From Gottfriedia luciferensis (GTDB lineage: Bacteria; Bacillota; Bacilli; Bacillales; Bacillaceae_G), in assembly GCF_001712755.1 (NCBI RefSeq), contig NZ_MDKC01000009.1, positions 44,327 through 108,326 of the forward strand: DNA of 64,000 nucleotides, written 5' to 3'. Made by a program: the position numbers and the translations under genes. Below, one piece after another: positions 8,602-16,283 of this stretch (the stretch's first letter is position 1; every line of letters starts with the position of its first letter). The notes under the pieces were generated by a model. The model searched no databases. It saw nothing but the letters and a program-made list of their open reading frames with translations, and was not told the origin of the DNA.

Positions 8602-9294
8602 TTACTGCATTTTAAGAGCACGGTCAATTGCTTCTTGTGGATCACTTAACATCGTACCATGACCGACTGCTAATAATGTAGGTTTTAATTCGCTAATTTT
8701 CTTAGCACTATTTAAAGCAGCATCTTTATTCCATGTTGCCATTGATGGAAACGGAAATAAAATTCTTAATTGTCCAGAAATCGCAAAACCACCTCTTAAT
8801 GAAAAAGCATCACCAGCGATAATTGCATTTGTCCGTTGATCAAAAAATGCCATTGAACCTGGTGTATGACCAGGAACCTCAACTGCTATTAAAGACCCTA
8901 TCGTGTCTCCTTCCTGGAGTAATCGATCCGGGATGGTTTGGATATTTTTAGGAACGCCGCCTTTTATAGGAGTATTAGGCTCATTAGCTTCTAAACTAGT
9001 GTCCCCTTTTAATAATTTTGCATCTCTTTTTGAAATGGAGACGACTGCATCTGGAAGTAGTGATTTTAATTGATCAAGCGCTCCAACATGGTCGCCGTGC
9101 GCATGCGTTAAAACGATATTCGTGATTTTTTTGCCGATTTGATTAGCTGCTTCAATAATTTTAGTCGCGCTAAAGGAAAGTGCTGTATCAATTAACGTAA
9201 GTTCGTTTTCTTCTTCAACTAAAAAACAATTTACAGGAAAGAAATTGGGTAAAAAGCTTAACTCATAAAGAAAATTTTTTTTCGTAATCTTCAA
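8602..9294 (-). CDS. MBL-fold metallo-hydrolase
   Basis: 230 residues with the metallo-beta-lactamase metal motif THAHGDHVGALD (about 60-71), a second histidine in VPGHTPGSMAF, the bridging Asp in IIAGDAFSL, and the last His in VGHGTM. This is the complete two-metal set of the glyoxalase-II/hydrolase group. The substrate cannot be told from sequence. It is the first gene of a two-gene unit with a TetR regulator and sits immediately behind a strong operator-like palindrome. The start is an ATG with an AGGAGG site. Confidence 0.9.
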   Translation of the reverse strand: MKITKKNFLYELSFLPNFFPVNCFLVEEENELTLIDTALSFSATKIIEAANQIGKKITNIVLTHAHGDHVGALDQLKSLLPDAVVSISKRDAKLLKGDTSLEANEPNTPIKGGVPKNIQTIPDRLLQEGDTIGSLIAVEVPGHTPGSMAFFDQRTNAIIAGDAFSLRGGFAISGQLRILFPFPSMATWNKDAALNSAKKISELKPTLLAVGHGTMLSDPQEAIDRALKMQ

Positions 9295-9314
9295 TTTATA
9301 ACCTCCTAATAATA

Positions 9315-9358
9315 AAAACTAATACCTTTAGTTTTATAATACTAAAGGTATTAGTTTT
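9315..9358 (-). promoter_or_regulatory. TetR-type operator palindrome of the MBL-tetR operon
   Basis: Two exact 18-bp inverted arms (9315-9332 and 9341-9358; core ACTAAAGGTATTAG) flank an 8-base centre, about 20 bases before the hydrolase start. Size and position fit an operator for the TetR protein encoded in the same operon. An AT-rich -10-like sequence lies in the centre. There is no T-run pattern that would make it a terminator of any nearby gene. Confidence 0.75.
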
Positions 9359-9401
9359 TGTGAACAAAAATTCCAAATTTACAAAAAATCGTTAAAATAA
9401 C

Positions 9402-9434
9402 TAAAAAACCCTTCCATCATAGATGAAAGGGCTA
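9402..9434 (-). terminator. Terminator of the lysine permease gene
   Basis: On the minus strand, CCCTTTCATC pairs with GATGGAAGGG followed by TTTTTT, shortly after the permease stop codon. Confidence 0.8.
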
Positions 9435-9444
9435 TACTTTATTA

Positions 9445-10914
9445 TTATTTTCTAGATAAGTCCATCTCTTTATAAGGAACAACTTTTGTTTTATGTTTAA
9501 CTTTATAACCTAACCAAACAATTAAAAACACAGGAATTCCAATGTATGAAACAAGTACACCTTGCCAATCAATTGCATTACCTGTAAATGCTTGCCAGTT
9601 TTGAGCTAGCACAATAAATAAACAAGCTAAAAATGCTAAGATTGGACCTAGTGGGAACCATTTTGCGCGGTAAGGTAGGTCATTCAAATCTTTACCTTGA
9701 GCAACATAAGCCTTACGGAAACGGTAATGAGAAATCGCAATACCTAACCAAGCTAGGAAACCTGATAATCCTGATAAATTTAATAACCAAGTATACACTT
9801 GACCTTCACCGAAAAATGAAGATAAACAAGCAAGTGAACCAACTGCAAGTGTTACATATAAAGCATTTGTAGGAACACCATTTTTATTGACTTTTGTTAA
9901 GAATTTAGGAGCTTTTCCTTCAATTGCTAGAGTATATAACATACGAGTAGATGCATAAGTTCCACTATTACCTGCAGATAAAACTGATGTTAAAATAACT
10001 GCATTCATTACAGAAGCCGCAAATGCAACACCTAATTTTTCAAATACTAAAGTAAATGGACTAACAGCCACGTCATTTTTCATTAGACCAGGATCTGTAT
10101 AAGGAATTAATAAGCCAATTACGATAATAGCTAAAACATAAAATAAAAGGATGCGCCAGAAAATTTGACGGATAGCTTTTGGAACATTTTTCTCTGGATG
10201 TTCTGTCTCACCTGCTGCAACACCGATTAACTCTGTACCTTGGAATGAGAAACCTGCAACAATAAAGATTGATAAAACGCCTAAAAATCCATTATGAAAC
10301 GGAGCATCTCCAACAGTAAAGTTTTTAAAGCCTGCATGATGTCCACTTATAATACCAAAAATCATTGCAATACCAACAACTAAAAAGACAACTACAGTTA
10401 CAACTTTAATTAATGAAAACCAAAACTCTGATTCACCATAGCCTTTAACTGAAAGTAAATTTAAACCTAAAATAATCACTAAAAAGATTCCGCTCCATAA
10501 AACAGCTGGAGAATGTGGGAACCAATATTTCATCAGCATTGCTGAAGCTAATAATTCAAAAGCTAAAGTGATTGCCCAGTTATACCAATAATTCCAACCC
10601 ATAGCAAAACCAAATGCAGGATCAACGTAGCGAGATCCATACGTACTAAATGAACCAGAAACTGGCAAATAAGTCGCCATTTCACCTAAACTAGTCATTA
10701 AGAAATAAACCATAATACCAATTAGTCCGTAAGCTAAAACAGCTCCACCAGGACCAGCTTGACTAATTGAAGTTCCACTAGCTAAAAACAAACCTGTCCC
10801 AATTGAACCACCAATTGAAATCATCGTTAAATGTCTTGCTTTAAGGCCCCTTTTTAAAGAACCATCGTGAGTATTCGATACTACTTTATCATTTTTAGGG
10901 TTTGTTAGTCCCAT
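9445..10914 (-). CDS. lysP: Lysine-specific permease (APC superfamily)
   Basis: 489 residues with about twelve membrane helices. The first helix carries the amino-acid transporter signature ISIGGSIGTGLFLASG, and TSLGEMATYLPVSGSF with GWNYWYNWAIT closely matches the LysP subgroup. The protein imports lysine at the cytoplasmic membrane. The assignment is strongly supported by the lysine riboswitch and intrinsic terminator that precede it, so lysine shuts off its own uptake. The gene is monocistronic. Related permeases in the family carry other cationic or neutral amino acids, but the leader makes lysine by far the best choice. Confidence 0.93.
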   Translation of the reverse strand: MGLTNPKNDKVVSNTHDGSLKRGLKARHLTMISIGGSIGTGLFLASGTSISQAGPGGAVLAYGLIGIMVYFLMTSLGEMATYLPVSGSFSTYGSRYVDPAFGFAMGWNYWYNWAITLAFELLASAMLMKYWFPHSPAVLWSGIFLVIILGLNLLSVKGYGESEFWFSLIKVVTVVVFLVVGIAMIFGIISGHHAGFKNFTVGDAPFHNGFLGVLSIFIVAGFSFQGTELIGVAAGETEHPEKNVPKAIRQIFWRILLFYVLAIIVIGLLIPYTDPGLMKNDVAVSPFTLVFEKLGVAFAASVMNAVILTSVLSAGNSGTYASTRMLYTLAIEGKAPKFLTKVNKNGVPTNALYVTLAVGSLACLSSFFGEGQVYTWLLNLSGLSGFLAWLGIAISHYRFRKAYVAQGKDLNDLPYRAKWFPLGPILAFLACLFIVLAQNWQAFTGNAIDWQGVLVSYIGIPVFLIVWLGYKVKHKTKVVPYKEMDLSRK

Positions 10915-11047
10915 CTTATTGCCTCCTCTTCATTCTTGCAATCTTATCTTTACGCGAGAATATGGGACGGTATAAAAGTGTTGTATGATGTGTATTTTAC
11001 TCAGTATTTTCGTCAATATGTAAAGAATGGAAAATCTGGTAAAATAC

Positions 11048-11078
11048 AAAAAAACACGTGAAGCAATGTTCACGTGTT
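11048..11078 (-). terminator. Riboswitch-controlled intrinsic terminator
   Basis: Minus-strand stem AACACGTGAA / TTCACGTGTT with a 6-base loop, then eight T residues, located between the lysine aptamer and the permease start. This is the expression platform that ends transcription when lysine is bound. Confidence 0.88.
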
Positions 11079-11091
11079 TAAGACTCATATA

Positions 11092-11310
11092 TATGTGTCA
11101 AACAGCATCAACATCTCTTCAATAGCCCTCCACAAGAAAATCTTGTGACAGTCCTATGCTTATTCAGCAATAGGCCCAATAATAAATTTAAATGGTAAAT
11201 TTATTACTTCGGCAGTTTCACCTTTTATTACTTTTCACAGGTACCATAAACCTCAAAGTAACGACTAATCAAAACTGCGCCTCTATCCATACGAGATAAA
11301 GATTATATTA
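11092..11310 (-). ncRNA. Lysine riboswitch (L-box)
   Basis: Reading the minus strand, the conserved aptamer blocks appear in order: GATAGAGGCGCAG, CTGTGAAAAG, a block with GAAACTGCCGAAGTAAT, AGGACTGTCA, a stem-loop with CAAGATTTTCTTG and the closing GGAGGGCTAT. Together they are diagnostic of the lysine aptamer. It lies between a strong promoter and a terminator in front of the lysine permease gene. By analogy with B. subtilis lysC, lysine binding favours termination. The limits given are approximate. Confidence 0.95.
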
Positions 11311-11329
11311 AATTAATTTTTATAAACTC

Positions 11330-11359
11330 AATATACAATCTATTAATCTAGTTTGTCAA
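11330..11359 (-). promoter_or_regulatory. SigA-type promoter of the lysine riboswitch-permease unit
   Basis: TTGACA (11354-11359) and TATATT (11330-11335) on the minus strand, 18 bases apart, just upstream of the aptamer. Confidence 0.75.
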
Positions 11360-11494
11360 TAAATATTTCGACAAAAATAGACTCAACCTAAGAAATCTAT
11401 TTCTTGATTTTCGCTTCATGATACTCATGTCTTGTACCTAGCACTTATGTTTTTGTATAATAATTCTATGTACTTCAAAGGAGGAATTTTTCAC

Positions 11495-12310
11495 ATGACA
11501 ATTTATAAAGCATTGACACTTGCGGGATCTGATAGTAGTGGTGGAGCTGGATTACAAGCTGATATTAAGACGTTTCAGGAACGTAATGTTTATGGCATGA
11601 GTGCAATTACTACTTTAGTAGCGATGGATCCTCATAATCATTGGCATCATCAAGTATTTCCAATTGATATAGATACGATTGCAGCACAATTAGAAACAAT
11701 CGTTGTTGGCGTTGGAATTCAAGCAATGAAAACAGGAATGCTTGGTTCAACTGAAATAATTGAGTTAGCTGCAAAAACAATAAAAAAACATAATATTGAT
11801 CGAGTTGTTGTCGATCCAGTTATGATTTGTAAAGGAAATGACGAGGCTCTTCACCCAGAGACAAATGATGCATTAAGAGAAATTTTAGTACCACTTTCAA
11901 CAGTTGTAACACCAAATTTATTTGAGGCAGCTCAATTAGCTAAAATACCACCAATCTGCACTGTTGAACAAATGGAAGAAGCAGCACGCAAAATCCATGA
12001 ATTAGGGGCTAAATATGTTTTAGTTAAAGGTGGAAGCAAAATTCAGCATGAACATGCAATAGATGTATTATTTGATGGTGAAAAAATCGAGCATCTAGAA
12101 TCGGACAGAATCGAAACTACATATACTCACGGTGCAGGTTGCACTTATTCTGCAGCGATTTGTGCAGAGCTTGCTAAAGGAGCAGAACCGAAAGAAGCAA
12201 TCTACACTGCAAAGAAATTCATTACTGAAGCAATTCGTCACTCATTCCCACTTAATCAATACGTTGGCCCAACAAACCACATGGCATACCGATTACATGG
12301 AGAAGGCTAA
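11495..12310 (+). CDS. pdxK: Pyridoxal/pyridoxine kinase of the ThiD-like type
   Basis: 271 residues from the ATG at 11495, behind AAGGAGG; the reading extended to 11432 has no ribosome site. It belongs to the ribokinase fold with LTLAGSDSSGGAGLQADIKT near the N-terminus and the catalytic DTPYTHGAGC-type motif here as TYTHGAGCTYSAA. Residue patterns (NHWHHQVFPID, SFPLNQYVGPTNH) match B. subtilis PdxK, a ThiD paralogue that phosphorylates pyridoxal, pyridoxine and hydroxymethylpyrimidine. It acts in vitamin B6 salvage in the cytoplasm. It is monocistronic with its own terminator; a mobile-like segment is inserted just past that terminator. Confidence 0.92.
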   Translation: MTIYKALTLAGSDSSGGAGLQADIKTFQERNVYGMSAITTLVAMDPHNHWHHQVFPIDIDTIAAQLETIVVGVGIQAMKTGMLGSTEIIELAAKTIKKHNIDRVVVDPVMICKGNDEALHPETNDALREILVPLSTVVTPNLFEAAQLAKIPPICTVEQMEEAARKIHELGAKYVLVKGGSKIQHEHAIDVLFDGEKIEHLESDRIETTYTHGAGCTYSAAICAELAKGAEPKEAIYTAKKFITEAIRHSFPLNQYVGPTNHMAYRLHGEG

Positions 12311-12322
12311 TATCAAATAATG

Positions 12323-12370
12323 GGGCTGTCTCATAAGTCAGGTTAACTGACTTATGTGGCGCCCTTTTTT
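12323..12370 (+). terminator. Terminator of pdxK
   Basis: A long stem CATAAGTCAG / CTGACTTATG extended by GGGC-type pairs and followed by CCCTTTTTT. The adjoining TATATTTT is the target duplicated by the element at 12378-14213. Confidence 0.8.
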
Positions 12371-12503
12371 ATATTTTGGCTCTGTTAAACTAAAATGTTG
12401 ATTTTTGTGCTTATGCAACTAACGCACTACGTAAGTTGAAGAATGAAATTATAATTAAAACATATTGACTCCAATTTTTATTTAACAAATACTGATATAT
12501 GTT

Positions 12504-13748
12504 TTAACCAACTGTATCACCTTTTTCATTGGTCAAAAACAGTTTTTGAAACTCAAATTCAAACTCAATAGGAGCTTTTTCACTTGAACGATAAACCTCT
12601 GCTCTTAAACCTTTTCTCCCCTTTATTGTGACTTGCTTCTTTGTAAGAATAATACTTCCCAAAATATACGGAACATTAAATGTTTCGAATATCCCAAGAT
12701 GATTTACACTCTCTATTCCAGTTGCCTTTTGGAAAATATGTATATTATAAATAGCTTTTACATAGTTTCTTATGATCGTTTCTCTAGTCACTATATAATG
12801 AATAGTTACCTTGTATTCATCATTTTCTTTAATGCCATATGTCAACGGAGTTTTCAGTTTATGCTTTTGGATATATTCTATTGCACCTTCTATTTTGTTT
12901 ATTTCTAGGTGGTCAAAATCTGTAATGTATCTTAATCCCTCGATTATACTATTTAAAAAAAATTGTTCCTTCATTTCTTGGGAAGCTTCCTTAAAAGTAG
13001 TGTAATCTAAAATTGCATGAGTATATTGAAAACAATCATCTTTACTTGTGCAAATATCAATAGCTTCTTCTATGGAATCTACTAATTCAATGTAAATTTC
13101 TTTATAGCCTGGTAAGCGGATATCAAACCAATAGAGAACATCAGAAAAAATGGTTGCATACATATTTTGATAGAAATAAACGTCTTCATCATCATCATCA
13201 TCAAATTGAAAATTACTAGAGATACGTACTCCTATAATTCTTGTATCTAAAGGTCTCGGATTCTCTTTAAAATTTTGAATGATTCTTAATTTATGATTTA
13301 AACGATTTTGCAATGTGAATTGTTTCTTATTATCATCCAAAAATTTGAGTTCTTGCTTAGAATTAGGTGCATCTTTAATAGCAGTAATAATATCTTTCAA
13401 AAGTCCTTCAACATCAAAATCAAATTCTTTTTTAGTAGGTGCATATGGTATAAGAGGAATTGCCTCTTTTAATAATCCTAGTGCAAGATGAAATACCTCT
13501 ACAGATAGTTTTCGATTATCTTCAAAATGGGATAGGATCTCTACCTCGGGATGAACACCATAGGGCATTAGTACTTTAGCTTCCCTTTTCTTTGGAGGGT
13601 TATTCAAAAATTTAAATGAGATGCTGTTATAAACACTACTATAGTTTTTCATGATTACGTGTTTGTTAAGGTATAACTGCAAAACTTCCATAGTTCTGTT
13701 TGATTCACTTTTATCTTTATAATCATGAAAGTAAATATCTATTCTCAA
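12504..13748 (-). CDS. Uncharacterised 414-residue protein, cargo of the transposon-like element
   Basis: I do not recognise this protein. It starts at a TTG (13748) with GAGG seven bases upstream. It is soluble, rich in Lys, Glu, Ile and Tyr, has no signal peptide or membrane helix, and contains an acidic run FDDDDDED near residue 180. Beta-rich C-terminal sequence (KKQVTIKGRKGLRAEVYRS) follows a mainly helical middle. It lacks a DDE triad arrangement or zinc finger that would suggest a transposase. It lies entirely within a segment bounded by inverted repeats and a target duplication, 65 bases downstream of a broken membrane-protein gene. A cargo function such as defence or immunity is possible but unproven. 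Confidence 0.8.
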   Translation of the reverse strand: MRIDIYFHDYKDKSESNRTMEVLQLYLNKHVIMKNYSSVYNSISFKFLNNPPKKREAKVLMPYGVHPEVEILSHFEDNRKLSVEVFHLALGLLKEAIPLIPYAPTKKEFDFDVEGLLKDIITAIKDAPNSKQELKFLDDNKKQFTLQNRLNHKLRIIQNFKENPRPLDTRIIGVRISSNFQFDDDDDEDVYFYQNMYATIFSDVLYWFDIRLPGYKEIYIELVDSIEEAIDICTSKDDCFQYTHAILDYTTFKEASQEMKEQFFLNSIIEGLRYITDFDHLEINKIEGAIEYIQKHKLKTPLTYGIKENDEYKVTIHYIVTRETIIRNYVKAIYNIHIFQKATGIESVNHLGIFETFNVPYILGSIILTKKQVTIKGRKGLRAEVYRSSEKAPIEFEFEFQKLFLTNEKGDTVG

Positions 13749-13813
13749 ATTTATACCTCATTCCACAGTTTATCATCTACAATTCTTGATTTCATAATAC
13801 AAGTAGAAAAGTC

Positions 13814-14046
13814 TTACGGCAAGGTAACATCCTTATTTTGTGACAAGTGAAATAAACCTATCCACCCCATATTCTCATATCCAAGTAAATCCTTTGAAAA
13901 TACGACCCCACCAACATAAAGATATGAGACATCTCGGTACGTGTTTCTCTTTAACTTGTTGAAAAACGATAAACAAATAACTAAAATAATTGTAAAACCT
14001 AATGCACCAAACGGTGAGCAAGCTTTTTTTATACTTTCTAATAAAT
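13814..14046 (-). pseudogene. 5'-truncated membrane-protein remnant
   Basis: The minus strand is open from just after a stop at about 14047 to TAA at 13814, encoding about 77 residues with no ATG, GTG or TTG near its beginning. A hydrophobic helix (GALGFTIILVICLSFF) is followed by basic residues and a patterned domain with YLYVGGVVFSKDLLGYENMG, so it looks like real protein sequence rather than chance. A run of seven A bases near its upstream end could mark a frameshift. It points the same way as the 414-residue gene and lies inside the same element. The family is not recognised. Confidence 0.5.
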
Positions 14047-14400
14047 ACTAAAGTAAACTACTCCATCGTTAACAACTTGATACGATTTTGGAAAAGCTGC
14101 TTAAATTTAGGTAATACAAATATAAAAACACGACACTATTTGCGAAACCCTTCACTTAAACAATCCTACCATTTATTTGAATAAGAAAGTCAACAATCTT
14201 CATTAACAGAGCCTATATTTTAAAAAAGGGAATGTACTGACGCCAGTAGAGGTTAACTTGAAGCTGATATGATTGACCTTTTTACAGATAGTAAGCAGAT
14301 TTTATCAAGTTTTTTTTAATTTGGAACAGATTTACTAGTTTTTGTTTTGAAAGTATCTAATTTAGATGTCACAATACTGTAACTGGCATGGGTAATTTTT

Positions 14401-14522
14401 AATTTTATTTGCGATTCCTGGAATTTAATTGCAGTTTCACTAACTTTATTTGCGATATCCTAATTTTAATTGCAGTTTTGCCAAATTTAATTGCGTTTTT
14501 CAGATTTTATTTGCAGTCCACG
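14401..14522. repeat. Six tandem copies of a ~20-bp AT-rich repeat
   Basis: Units start at about 14401, 14422, 14443, 14462, 14484 and 14504 and follow the consensus AATTTTATTTGCRGTTTCC with lengths of 19-22 bases; TTTGCG-type and ATTGCAG-type cores roughly alternate. The block lies in the region between the transposon-like element and the small basic-protein gene. The remainder of 14214-14543 holds nothing else I can recognise. Confidence 0.7.
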
Positions 14523-14543
14523 TACATTTTTTATTTTAAAAAT

Positions 14544-14566
14544 AAAAAAAGGGGAAAGGTTTCCCT
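14544..14566 (-). terminator. Terminator of the small basic-protein gene
   Basis: On the minus strand, GGGAAA pairs with TTTCCC, followed by a run of seven T residues. Confidence 0.65.
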
Positions 14567-14586
14567 ATCCCTTATGTTCCCACTTT

Positions 14587-14796
14587 TCACTTAACAATTC
14601 CCTTAATTGCCTTAACTGCATTTCTTCCTTTGAAATAAACGAATCTTTCCCATTTAGCTAATAAACCATTTCCGTTTTCACCATTTTCAATCTGAAGCGT
14701 GTGTTGTTTATGAAATTCAGCAACTCGTTCATTACGTTTTGTATGCAAAGTGTTTAGACGCTTGTGAAGATGTAATGCATGTTTGTTTTGTCCCAT
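14587..14796 (-). CDS. Small basic hypothetical protein
   Basis: 69 residues, strongly basic (many Lys, Arg and His), starting with MGQNKHALHLHKRLNTLHTKR. The ATG follows a strong GGAGGAG ribosome site at the correct distance and the gene has its own terminator, so it is very likely translated. It has no hydrophobic segment. Size, charge and single-gene setting recall small sporulation or nucleic-acid-associated proteins of Bacillaceae, but no family is recognised. Confidence 0.72.
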   Translation of the reverse strand: MGQNKHALHLHKRLNTLHTKRNERVAEFHKQHTLQIENGENGNGLLAKWERFVYFKGRNAVKAIKGIVK

Positions 14797-14992
14797 ATAA
14801 ATTCTCTCCTCCTTTAGTTAATAGCTTAAATAGTTTATAAATAGCTAGAGCATACAATTTTCCGATTAATTTCTACTCTATTTCCCACATACTTTTACAC
14901 TTTCAATAATTTTGAATACCAAGTGAAAATTACCATTATTTAACATTTTTTATGTATTACATGTTATTATATATAGAAAGGAAGTGGATTTT

Positions 14993-15310
14993 ATGAGAAA
15001 AAATTTTTCCATCTTAATGCTAACATTTCTGCTTTTTTTAGTAATTGGTTGTGAAAAAAATAATAACGAAGATATCCAAGGGATTGCATATGCAAGCTTA
15101 ACAAGAACTGAACAGGCTGCGTTAAGTGATAAACATGGAGTCGTTAAAAAAGTAGAATCTATACCCAATCAAGCGACTTTATTTAATAAAAACTATCATA
15201 AAGATAAACTATATTCTGTTACTTTTAATGGAGATAATCCTGAAGAGAAGATCGTTATCTATATTGATACAGAGACAAACAAAAAAGTCGGAATGATTGG
15301 TGGGGAATAA
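14993..15310 (+). CDS. Putative lipoprotein
   Basis: 105 residues from the ATG at 14993, eight bases after AAGGAAG. The signal sequence MRKNFSILMLTFLLFLVIGC ends in a good lipobox (VIGC), so the protein should be anchored to the outer face of the membrane. The mature part of about 85 residues contains YSVTFNGDNPEEKIVIYID, reminiscent of small PepSY-like or YxeA-like beta modules, but I assign no family. It is monocistronic with a bidirectional terminator downstream. Confidence 0.78.
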   Translation: MRKNFSILMLTFLLFLVIGCEKNNNEDIQGIAYASLTRTEQAALSDKHGVVKKVESIPNQATLFNKNYHKDKLYSVTFNGDNPEEKIVIYIDTETNKKVGMIGGE

Positions 15311-15336
15311 TTCTTTAAGCAATATAACCTCAAGAA

Positions 15337-15376
15337 ATAAAGAGCGATATTCGTCATTAATCGCTCTTTATTTTTT
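15337..15376. terminator. Bidirectional terminator
   Basis: Stem AAAGAGCGAT / ATCGCTCTTT flanked by A and T runs, between the lipoprotein gene (plus) and the ydeI gene (minus). Confidence 0.8.
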
Positions 15377-15392
15377 ATTGATTTTAATAAAA

Positions 15393-15986
15393 CTAGTCAT
15401 TTAATCCTTTTCCATCGAGAATTTGATCAATGTATTTTTCAACCCTAGACGTACGTGTTTTCGATTGTTTCGGTTGAGAAAAATAATAAATATAAGCTCT
15501 TTGACGTCCTGGCGTTAATGCTTCAAAAGCCGTTTTTAAGGTCGGGTTTTCATCTAATTTAAGTTGTAATTCTTCAGGAACTTCATAATCTGAAGTCTTT
15601 TTTAATTCCACTTGCAAACCTGCTTTTTCCACTTCAATTGCTTCTTTAATATAGTCCTTCAAAACGCTTTCCATTTCAATTATTTCCTGAATATTGGTGA
15701 ATCGTATCTGACGTGCTGATTGTACATTTTCTGTTTGTTGAATCAGAATGCCTTTTGGATCTTTTAGCAACGCACCTTTATGAAACAGAAGTGCACAATA
15801 TTCTTTAAAACCATGAATTAAAACGATATTTTTATTATCAAGTGTGTAACAAGGATGCATCCATTTAAAATCTTCAGTCAGTTCACAGTCAATGACGATT
15901 TCTCTTAACTTATAAAATTCTTCTTGCCACTTTTTCGCTCTCAATAAAAATGCTTCAACTTTAGGATGCATATTATTATTTGTCAT
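15393..15986 (-). CDS. ydeI: YdeI/OmpD-associated family protein
   Basis: 197 residues. The first 120 residues are a DUF1801-type domain (DFKWMHPCYTL, then FHKGALLKDPKGILI), and the C-terminal 60 residues are an OmdA-like helical region (LTPGRQRAYIYYFSQPKQSK). This matches B. subtilis YdeI. The function is unknown; the DUF1801 fold resembles frataxin-like and iron-binding proteins, and OmdA members are linked to stress survival in other bacteria. It is a single gene with a ribosome site 5' of the ATG. Confidence 0.88.
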   Translation of the reverse strand: MTNNNMHPKVEAFLLRAKKWQEEFYKLREIVIDCELTEDFKWMHPCYTLDNKNIVLIHGFKEYCALLFHKGALLKDPKGILIQQTENVQSARQIRFTNIQEIIEMESVLKDYIKEAIEVEKAGLQVELKKTSDYEVPEELQLKLDENPTLKTAFEALTPGRQRAYIYYFSQPKQSKTRTSRVEKYIDQILDGKGLND

Positions 15987-16226
15987 CGATAAACACCTCT
16001 CATTAATTCCACTTTTTTAGCTTTAAATAAACATAAATTAACCTCAGAATTTTCATCCCAATAATATGATTCGTATTTCATGAAAAATCTTCGTTTTAAA
16101 TTTTACTATAATGTTTTTATAATACCAATCGGATTGGCTCATTCACTTTAGTCTTAGCTAGTTAGCTCGGTCATTACTCCCCTTAAAAAAGTTATTCTTT
16201 AAACGGATGCAAATTTCCTTCAAACA

Positions 16227-16265
16227 AAAAAAGAACAGGTCCAAGGTTTCCCTTATCCCTGCTCT
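16227..16265 (-). terminator. Probable terminator of the nitroreductase gene
   Basis: On the minus strand, AGAGCAGGG pairs imperfectly with CCTGTTCT followed by seven T residues. Confidence 0.55.
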
Positions 16266-16283
16266 ACATACTCTTCTAAGTAC

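Larger units (their letters stand above)
12378..14213. mobile_element. Transposon-like element with terminal inverted repeats and 8-bp target duplication, no transposase
   Basis: The left end (12378) and the right end (14213, read inward) both begin GGCTCTGTTAA, share TGTTGA at the same offset of 18, and share CTTAT-CAA further in, giving imperfect inverted repeats of about 37-41 bp. TATATTTT occurs immediately outside both ends (12370-12377 and 14214-14221), a perfect 8-bp duplication. Removing the element and one copy restores a near-palindrome, CCCTTTTTT around AAAAAAGGG. The length is 1836 bp. An 8-bp duplication fits families such as IS1595, but no DDE/DEDD transposase is encoded. Inside are an unknown 414-residue gene and a broken gene, so it looks like a non-autonomous, cargo-bearing element. 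Confidence 0.75.

Noticed and set aside
12504..13748. Transposase identity for the 414-residue protein
   Set aside because: No DDE/DEDD acid spacing, helix-turn-helix or zinc finger is apparent, so it is treated as cargo.
14002..14184. 60-residue plus-strand open frame inside the mobile-like element
   Set aside because: No ribosome site, and it lies opposite a better-supported remnant on the minus strand.
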